A DNA stretch of 11,210 nucleotides from JBBQVO01 sp038211505 (GTDB taxonomy: Bacteria > Chloroflexota > Dehalococcoidia > DSTF01 > JACRBR01): assembly GCA_038211505.1 (NCBI GenBank), contig JBBQVO010000110.1, positions 1 to 11,210 of the forward strand, written 5' to 3'. Under the pieces are notes generated by a model, which ran no database searches, was not told the origin of the DNA, and saw only the letters and a list, made by a program, of their open reading frames with translations. Made by a program: the position numbers and the translations under genes. The number at the start of each line of letters is the position of its first letter. Within the stretch, counting starts at the first letter, position 1. Positions 6,907 through 11,210 of this stretch are shown here, piece after piece.

Positions 6907-7710
6907 CTACACCGTCTCCACATCCGTTGCGACGCCAGCCGCGTGCCGGGCATCGTCGCCGCGCGCGACGTGTGCAGCCGTCGCCTCGGCCGCGATGGCG
7001 CGCGCGACGGCACGCAAGCGCCGAATCTCGGCGACGGTGTCGGTGACGCCGGCGAAGAGCGCAGCGTCGGCACCGATGCCAGATCGGATCAGCCGCGCCG
7101 CTGCATCACTGCGGGTGGCGTGCACCCCGGCCTCGATCAGCACATCGATCGCCTCGAGGCTCGCGTCGTCGAGGCGGCACATCACGACGTTGCCGCGCGT
7201 CGCCGGCGACTCCGCCGCGGACGCCAGCAGAGCCTGCTCCATCGCGGCCGCAACCGCCACCGCATCGACACCCAGCGCTGTCAGCACGATGTGCGCGATG
7301 CCCTCGCCTTCGGAGGCGACGGCGAAGAGCAGATGCTTGCGTTCGACTGGCCAGCGACGCAGCCGCTTCGCGGTCTCGCGCGCCACGCCGAGAGTCTCTT
7401 TCGCGCGACCCGTCAGCTTCAGTTCGCCGGCCGACTTGCCGGGACCGCGGCCGACGCGCGTCAGCACTTCCGTCCGCGCGCCCGCGAGCGTCACGCCGAC
7501 AGAGTCAAGCGCCTCTGCAGCAGCGCCATCGCTCTCGCGGAGAAGTCCCAGGAGCAGGTGTTCAGTTCCGAGGTAGTCGTGGCCGAGCGCGCGCGCCTCG
7601 TCCTGCGCCAGCGAGATGACGTTCCGCGCGCGGTCGCTGAATCTAGCGAACGGGTCGTCTTCGCCACGAGGCCGCCGCCCGCGCTTTGTCAGTCCCACGA
7701 GTTGGTTCAC
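6907..7710 (-). CDS. Double Clp_N-domain protein with a C-terminal ribbon-helix-helix-like segment
   Basis: The product is about 267 residues. Numbered from an upstream in-frame GTG at 7758, two Clp_N repeats are visible: 38-100, with FSDRARNVISLAQDEARALG then YLGTEHLLLGLLRE as in ClpC/ClpA, and a weaker one at 113-178 (LTGRAKETLGVARE, RKHLLFAVASEGEG). No AAA+ module follows: there is no Walker A. Instead, residues 190-228 show a strand (VVMCRLD), a helix (ASLEAIDVLIEAG) and a second helix starting TRSDAAARLIRSGI, the pattern of RHH/CopG DNA-binding folds, then a charged helical tail. I prefer the GTG at 7710 because GGAGGA stands seven bases before it, while the GTG at 7758 has no ribosome site. 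Clp_N domains bind substrates or adaptors of Clp proteases; a role as adaptor or protease-responsive DNA-binding protein is inference. The RHH assignment is moderately sure. Confidence 0.85.
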   Translation of the reverse strand: MNQLVGLTKRGRRPRGEDDPFARFSDRARNVISLAQDEARALGHDYLGTEHLLLGLLRESDGAAAEALDSVGVTLAGARTEVLTRVGRGPGKSAGELKLTGRAKETLGVARETAKRLRRWPVERKHLLFAVASEGEGIAHIVLTALGVDAVAVAAAMEQALLASAAESPATRGNVVMCRLDDASLEAIDVLIEAGVHATRSDAAARLIRSGIGADAALFAGVTDTVAEIRRLRAVARAIAAEATAAHVARGDDARHAAGVATDVETV

Positions 7711-7770
7711 AACGACATCCTCCAGCGCGATGACAACCGCCGCCAACTGGTAATTCACTTACGCCACGTT

Positions 7771-7799
7771 AGCTTACCGTCCAGGGCCAGGGATAACAA
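7771..7799 (-). promoter_or_regulatory. Possible promoter of the Clp_N/RHH gene
   Basis: On the minus strand TTGTTA (7799-7794) and TAAGCT (7776-7771) are separated by 17 bases. Both boxes match consensus only partly. Transcription would start near 7764, leaving a leader of about 53 bases before the preferred GTG start at 7710. Confidence 0.35.
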
Positions 7800-7812
7800 G
7801 ACTTCCGCTGCC

Positions 7813-7841
7813 GTGACGTACCACGCTCACCCTCGTACGAT
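7813..7841 (+). promoter_or_regulatory. Possible promoter of the crotonase gene
   Basis: GTGACG (7813-7818) and TACGAT (7836-7841), each matching four of six consensus bases, are separated by exactly 17 bases. The predicted start near 7848 lies inside the inverted repeat at 7840-7867 and about 34 bases before the chosen ATG. Confidence 0.4.
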
Positions 7842-7867
7842 TCGAGCGATCCGACGCAGACTCGAAT
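7840..7867. promoter_or_regulatory. Inverted repeat in the crotonase leader (candidate operator)
   Basis: Perfect 7-base arms ATTCGAG (7840-7846) and CTCGAAT (7861-7867) are separated by 14 bases, so the arm centres are 21 bases apart, two helical turns. The site overlaps the proposed -10 box and ends just before the AAAGG ribosome site. This is a sensible place for a dimeric repressor, for instance a TetR-type regulator of fatty-acid genes; the regulator is not known. Confidence 0.4.
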
Positions 7868-7881
7868 GAAAGGTGCGCTCG

Positions 7882-8715
7882 ATGGCCGACTATCGCTATC
7901 TCCAAACACAACGGAACCGCGGCGTGCTCACTGTCACGATGGTCAACCCGCCGAAAAATCTCCTTAACGCGACCATGGTCGAAGAGCTACACGCCGTCGT
8001 CGATGCGCTCGCCGGCGACGACGACACGCGCGTTCTGATCCTTACTGGCGATGCCGACGGCATCTTCATCACACATTACGACGTCGGTGAACTCGCCGGA
8101 CTCTCGGACGCCGTTCGCTCGCGACCAGCTGCTTCACCCGCGATCGACACGGACGCCGCTAATCGTCCACGCCCCGAGCTGCATGCGATGAACCGCCTCA
8201 CGCTGAAGCTGGCGGCGCTGCAGCAGCCGGTAATCGCGGCGATCAACGGCACGGCGATGGGCGGCGGCTGCGAGTTGGCGCTCGGTTGCGATTTCCGGTT
8301 GATGGCCCGCGGGCCGTACTTGTTTGGACTGCCGGAGGTTCGGGTTGGCATCCTGCCCGGCGCGGGCGGCACGCAGCGGATGACGCGGCTGATCGGCGTC
8401 GCCAAGGCGTTGGAGCTGATGCTGCTGGGCAACGCCGTCGACCCGGAGGAAGCCGAACGCCTCGGCCTGGTAAACCGCGCCGTCGATCGCGACCGGCTGA
8501 TGCCGGAAGCGCTCGCGCTGGCGAACGAGCTGGCGTCGCGGCCGCACCTCAGCGTCGCGCTGATCAAGCAGTGCATCCGTCAGGGCATCGACATGCCGAT
8601 CGAGGACGGCCTCCGTTTCGAGCAGGACGCTTTCATGCAGACGATTCGATCGGAAGACGCCGCCCGCCTCATGCGCGCCTACCTCGCCAGCGACCGGCCT
8701 CTGGATCAGCAGTAG
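7882..8715 (+). CDS. Enoyl-CoA hydratase/isomerase family (crotonase) protein
   Basis: This 277-residue cytoplasmic protein has the crotonase fold. The oxyanion-hole region NGTAMGGG (122-129) leads into the first catalytic glutamate position, E131 in GCELALGCDFR, and the second, E152 in LPEVRVGILPGAGGTQR. Both acids used by true hydratases are therefore present, and hydration of an enoyl-CoA is plausible. The other oxyanion segment reads GIFITHYDVGEL (60-71) instead of the usual AGADI form, seen in a subgroup of crotonases. It is followed by a Pro/Ala-rich insertion (about 75-100) that lengthens the acyl-binding loop. The ATG at 7882 is preferred over an in-frame GTG three codons earlier because AAAGG (7869-7873) is eight bases upstream of it. 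The gene stands alone, divergent from the Clp_N gene. The substrate is unknown; isomerase or hydrolase activity cannot be excluded. Confidence 0.93.
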   Translation: MADYRYLQTQRNRGVLTVTMVNPPKNLLNATMVEELHAVVDALAGDDDTRVLILTGDADGIFITHYDVGELAGLSDAVRSRPAASPAIDTDAANRPRPELHAMNRLTLKLAALQQPVIAAINGTAMGGGCELALGCDFRLMARGPYLFGLPEVRVGILPGAGGTQRMTRLIGVAKALELMLLGNAVDPEEAERLGLVNRAVDRDRLMPEALALANELASRPHLSVALIKQCIRQGIDMPIEDGLRFEQDAFMQTIRSEDAARLMRAYLASDRPLDQQ

Positions 8716-8721
8716 CCATCC

Positions 8722-8750
8722 TGAGACTGGAGACTGGGGACCGGGGACGG
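8722..8750. repeat. Short degenerate tandem repeat (GAGACTGG/GGGACCGG type)
   Basis: Just after the crotonase stop, GAGACTGGAGACTGGGGACC and a further GGGGAC form a degenerate 7-8-base tandem repeat. It lies in the 130-base gap between the convergent crotonase and DinB-like genes. Nothing else is recognised in that gap apart from GC-rich sequence, and no clear terminator. Confidence 0.5.
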
Positions 8751-8845
8751 CCCGGCTGACTCTTCGTCCGCAGTTCGGGCGACCGCGGCGGCGCTGGGTG
8801 GCGTCGCGCCCGCGCTCCTGGCGTCAGGCACGTCGGCAGGCGTTT

Positions 8846-9337
8846 CTAGAACGGCAGCCCTTTGAGGCCCTGCATGCCCTTCGCCGATGCGAGATCGCCG
8901 GTGTGGCCGCCGAGGTGCACCGACATGATCTGGATCATGAACGCGACAGTCTGCTCGCCGAAGGGCGTCGTCAGCTTCCGGTCGAGATCGTCGTCGCTCA
9001 GCGTGCCGATGTAGTCGCCGGCGGCCTTCTGCACTTGAGCGCTGTATGCCTTGATCTTGTCGAGCGAGATCGGGCGGTCGAAGCTCCAGATCTCCTGCGC
9101 GTTCGCCGGCAAGCCGCTCGCCTCAGCGATCGACGGCCAGATCATCTCGCCACCGGCGACCGTGCCGAGGATGAAGAAATCGACGGCGGAGACGGCGTGC
9201 ACGTGGGAGATGGCAGGCGAGTTGCAGGTGCCGCCGGGGTTGTGGTTGTATTGTTCGTCGGTCATGCCGTCTGCGGCGAGTTTGAGGATGCCGAACGCCT
9301 GATCGAGCTGGCCTTTGGCGAATGTGACGCCGTTCAT
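8846..9337 (-). CDS. DinB-like four-helix bundle protein
   Basis: The 163-residue product resembles the DinB/YfiT superfamily of small four-helix bundle proteins that bind a divalent metal with three histidines. An N-terminal helix (about 5-25) precedes SPAISHVHAVSAVDFFILG (40-58), which offers H45/H47 as the first ligand, and the last helix has HLGGHTGD (141-148) with H141 and H145. Family members include thiol-dependent transferases, but most are uncharacterised, and the reaction here is unknown. The ATG at 9337 is chosen because GAGGAG lies six bases upstream; the open frame to 9532 overlaps the mnmA end and looks non-coding. The gene lies 94 bases downstream of mnmA on the same strand, so co-transcription is possible. 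Confidence 0.85.
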   Translation of the reverse strand: MNGVTFAKGQLDQAFGILKLAADGMTDEQYNHNPGGTCNSPAISHVHAVSAVDFFILGTVAGGEMIWPSIAEASGLPANAQEIWSFDRPISLDKIKAYSAQVQKAAGDYIGTLSDDDLDRKLTTPFGEQTVAFMIQIMSVHLGGHTGDLASAKGMQGLKGLPF

Positions 9338-9431
9338 GTGTCGCTCCTCGTATTCGATATGGCTGGGAGGGGCAGCGTGGCAGCGGGCGACCGCTGGGTC
9401 AAGAGCGGGTCCCCAGCGATACGTCACGACG

Positions 9432-10526
9432 TCACACGCGCATCGCGCGAAGGATCGCGCCACCGGCGAGCACTTCGTCACCGTCGTAGACGACGGCGGC
9501 CTGCCCGGGGGTGATGGCGCGCTGCGGCTCATCGAAGTCGACGCGCATGCCGCCGTCGTCGAGCGGCGTGATCGTCGCCGGCGCCGGCGTCGCGCGATAG
9601 CGGATCTTCACGGCGGCGCGGATCGGCGCGGAAGGCGCGGCTCCGGCGAGCCAGTTGACGCGCTCGGCGATCAGCGAGCGTGCGAGCAGATCATCTTCCG
9701 TGCCGATTGTCACCGTGTGCGCGGCCGGATCGATCGCGGTCACAAAGCGCTTCTCGCCGACGGCGATGCCGAGACCCTTGCGCTGACCGATCGTGTAGCC
9801 GGCGATGCCGTCGTGCGCGCCGATTACCGCGCCGCCGGCATCGAGCAGATCGCCTGAGCGCGGCAGCGAGCGGTTGCGCACGAACGACTTGTAGTCGCCA
9901 TCCGGCACGAAGCAGATGTCGACGCTGTCCGGCTTCTCGGCGAGGCCAAGCCGCATCTCGGCTGCCAATTCGCGGATACGCGGCTTCGCATAGGCGCCGA
10001 CAGGGAACAGCGTCTTCGCCATCTCCGCCTGCCCGAGCGTGTACAGGACGTACGACTGATCCTTTGTGTCGTCGATCGCGCGATAGAGGCGGTAGCGGCC
10101 GCCGGCATGCTCGATCCGCGCGTAGTGGCCCGTAGCGAGAAAGTCGGCGTCGAGCGCGACGGCGCGATCGAGCAGCGCGCGAAACTTCACGTGCTCATTG
10201 CAGGCGAGGCAGGGGTTCGGCGTGCGCCCGCGCTCGTACTCGCCGACGAAGTAGTTGACGACGCGATCCTGGAACTCGCGTTCCATGTTCAGCACGTAGT
10301 GCGGGATGCCGATCGCGTCGGCGGCCTGCCGTGCGTCGTCGGTGTCCTCGACGGAGCAGCAGCGCTTGCGGCTCGCCGGAGCGTCGGGATCGCCCGCCGT
10401 CCAGAGGCGCATCGTGATGCCGACGACGTCATACCCCTCGCGCGCCAGTATGCCGGCCGCGACGGCCGAATCGACACCGCCGCTCATCGCGATGACCACC
10501 CGCTCTCGCTTCTTCGTCGAACTCAT
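9432..10526 (-). CDS. mnmA: tRNA-specific 2-thiouridylase MnmA
   Basis: This 364-residue enzyme uses ATP and relayed sulfur to make 2-thiouridine at the wobble position (U34) of tRNAs for Lys, Glu and Gln. The PP-loop SGGVDS is at 15-20, the catalytic cysteine C106 lies in TPNPCLACN, and the second, C205, in DSVDICFVPDGDY; together they give the persulfide/disulfide pair. GHYAR (133-137), KDQSYVLY (155-162) and GYTIGQRKGLGI confirm the family, and the C-terminal beta-barrel region is complete. CC at 56-57 is an extra pair of cysteines near the P-loop domain. The ATG at 10526 fits the family N-terminus, but no Shine-Dalgarno is visible. An extended -10 element ends six bases before the ATG, so the mRNA may be leaderless. 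It is divergent from rsfS, making this a small translation-related locus. Confidence 0.98.
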   Translation of the reverse strand: MSSTKKRERVVIAMSGGVDSAVAAGILAREGYDVVGITMRLWTAGDPDAPASRKRCCSVEDTDDARQAADAIGIPHYVLNMEREFQDRVVNYFVGEYERGRTPNPCLACNEHVKFRALLDRAVALDADFLATGHYARIEHAGGRYRLYRAIDDTKDQSYVLYTLGQAEMAKTLFPVGAYAKPRIRELAAEMRLGLAEKPDSVDICFVPDGDYKSFVRNRSLPRSGDLLDAGGAVIGAHDGIAGYTIGQRKGLGIAVGEKRFVTAIDPAAHTVTIGTEDDLLARSLIAERVNWLAGAAPSAPIRAAVKIRYRATPAPATITPLDDGGMRVDFDEPQRAITPGQAAVVYDGDEVLAGGAILRAMRV

Positions 10527-10532
10527 CGCTAC

Positions 10533-10541
10533 AGGCTAACA
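10533..10541 (-). promoter_or_regulatory. Candidate extended -10 promoter of mnmA (leaderless start)
   Basis: Read on the minus strand, TGTTAGCCT is a TGn-extended -10 element (TAGCCT at 10538-10533). Six bases separate it from the A of the mnmA ATG, so initiation at the usual distance would fall exactly on the start codon. No matching -35 is seen. Confidence 0.4.
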
Positions 10542-10596
10542 TCCGCCGACGTGTGCTTGGCGTGCCTGTCCGTTTGGCCACTTCGACGCGGTCTGA

Positions 10597-10605
10597 TGGT
10601 ATACT
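10597..10605 (+). promoter_or_regulatory. Extended -10 promoter of rsfS
   Basis: TGGTATACT carries the TGn extension and a -10 box (TATACT, 10600-10605) one base from consensus. The best upstream -35 match, TTGGCC, is at a poor spacing of 20 bases, which an extended -10 can tolerate. Initiation near 10612 leaves about 31 bases before the proposed CTG start codon, excluding upstream in-frame GTG/TTG starts. Confidence 0.5.
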
Positions 10606-10642
10606 CGACCTATCCCATACGCATGCACGGACGGAGTCATTT

Positions 10643-10987
10643 CTGGAGTCCATCGCACTCGCTGAACGCATCGCCGACCTCTTGTCCGACCGGCAGGCCG
10701 AGGACATCGTGCTGATGGACATCGGCAAAGTGTCGACGTTCACCGACTACTTTGTCATCGCTACGGCGAATAACGCGCGTCAGATGACGGCGCTGATCGA
10801 GTCGCTCGACCGCGACCTGCGCGACGATGGTGTCCGCCCCTCTCGCATGGAGGGCAAGGCCGACTCCGGCTGGGTGCTGATCGACTTCGGCGACGCGATC
10901 GTGCATCTCTTCGCGCCCGAAGAGCGCGCCTACTACAACATCGAATCGCTGTGGTCGCAGGGCGTCTCCGTCGTGCACATCCAGTAG
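10643..10987 (+). CDS. rsfS: Ribosomal silencing factor RsfS (Iojap/DUF143 family)
   Basis: RsfS binds protein L14 (uL14) on the large ribosomal subunit and blocks subunit joining when nutrients are scarce. The hallmark segments are all present: DIVLMDIGKVSTFTDYFVIA, then the Gly/Trp motif EGKADSGWVLIDFGDAIVHLF, then ERAYYNIESLW. With a start at CTG 10643 the protein is 114 residues, the usual family length, and begins LESIALAERIADLL (initiator read as Met), matching the common N-terminus. This start has GGAG six bases upstream; no ATG, GTG or TTG is in frame downstream of the likely transcription start. The frame is open upstream to 10553, but that part overlaps the promoter. An ATG at 10622 is in another frame and soon stops. 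Confidence 0.95.
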   Translation: MESIALAERIADLLSDRQAEDIVLMDIGKVSTFTDYFVIATANNARQMTALIESLDRDLRDDGVRPSRMEGKADSGWVLIDFGDAIVHLFAPEERAYYNIESLWSQGVSVVHIQ

Positions 10988-11069
10988 CGTCGGGCGAGGC
11001 TGCGCCGCCGCCGATGCGCGCATTGACGTCGCTGCTCGCACAAGAGCCAACAACTTCGCGCAAAAAGAC

Positions 11070-11091
11070 AAGCCCGGTAGCGTGGGCTTTT
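11070..11091 (+). terminator. Intrinsic terminator after rsfS
   Basis: AAGCCC (11070-11075) pairs with GGGCTT (11084-11089) around an 8-base loop, and the stem runs into TTTT. An A-run (11062-11066) on the left side suggests it could also work on the other strand. It lies 82 bases after the rsfS stop codon. The 80 bases between show only GC-rich sequence. Confidence 0.65.
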
Positions 11092-11176
11092 CACCCCGCG
11101 CGGCAGCCGCGTTCGATCGCCGAAAGTTGAAGCTCCCGCGACATCGAACCTGGCACTCGTTCGTCGCCGGTGGACG

Positions 11177-11207
11177 AAGCCCGACACATCACATGTAGCG
11201 TGGGCTT
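11177..11207 (+). other. Second AAGCCC/GGGCTT hairpin sharing its right arm with the first
   Basis: AAGCCC (11177-11182) and GGGCTT (11202-11207) flank a 19-base loop. The right side, GTAGCGTGGGCTTT, is identical to the right side of the terminator at 11077-11090. It may be a second terminator, or the beginning of a dispersed repeat cut by the window edge. The stretch 11092-11176 between them holds a small CGCGGC-A-GCCGCG palindrome (11099-11111) and no gene that I can support. Confidence 0.4.
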
Positions 11208-11210
11208 TCC

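Noticed and set aside
6070..7869. A plus-strand open frame of about 599 codons opposite the ATPase and Clp_N genes
   Set aside because: It is antisense to two well-supported genes, is rich in Arg, Asp, His and Val as expected for the complement of GC-biased codons, and shows no domain.
9338..9532. N-terminal extension of the DinB-like frame overlapping mnmA
   Set aside because: The residues have no family resemblance, and GAGGAG is placed correctly for the ATG at 9337.
11092..11210. A T-box or other riboswitch leader before a gene beyond the right edge
   Set aside because: The hairpin with GGGCTTT suggested attenuation, but no T-box consensus (GGTGGNACCGCG-like) or other aptamer core is visible.

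Overview
The window is high-GC bacterial DNA with strongly GC-biased third codon positions. Its dispersed intergenic repeats, split FtsX-type permease and Clp_N-domain protein fit a Chloroflexota (Dehalococcoidia-like) genome. That placement is an inference from style and gene content; no rRNA or other decisive marker is present. I see no tRNA, rRNA, CRISPR array, transposase or prophage gene.

Layout from left to right. A probable fragment of a divergent gene at the left edge is followed by a MarR-family regulator (+). Next, on the minus strand, come a glyoxalase-II-like metallo-beta-lactamase-fold hydrolase and a classical short-chain dehydrogenase. The gaps around these two genes hold several kinds of dispersed repeat: a GGGGCGG/CCGCCC hairpin present twice, a 'CACCACAGAGGCAC' repeat present in both orientations, and a 128-bp palindromic element. 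A two-gene ABC transport operon (minus) follows: an ATPase with a TTG start and a strong Shine-Dalgarno, overlapping by four bases a 1098-residue double-FtsX permease. Upstream of it, also on the minus strand, is an unusual protein joining two Clp_N repeats to a ribbon-helix-helix-like segment. Divergent from that is a crotonase-family enoyl-CoA hydratase/isomerase (+). The right end holds a DinB-like four-helix protein and the tRNA thiouridylase mnmA (both minus), then the divergent ribosomal silencing factor rsfS (+) and its terminator.

The genes form several short transcription units rather than one pathway. The SDR and crotonase could both act on acyl or alcohol intermediates, but they are not in one operon. 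The ABC pair is one translationally coupled unit. mnmA and rsfS are housekeeping translation genes read from back-to-back extended -10 promoters. From its -10 position mnmA looks leaderless, and rsfS appears to start at CTG.

I found no convincing new multi-gene defence or biosynthetic system. The items most worth following are the Clp_N/RHH fusion, two candidate operators (before the SDR and before the crotonase), the repeat cluster around the hydrolase, and the extra membrane module inside the permease.
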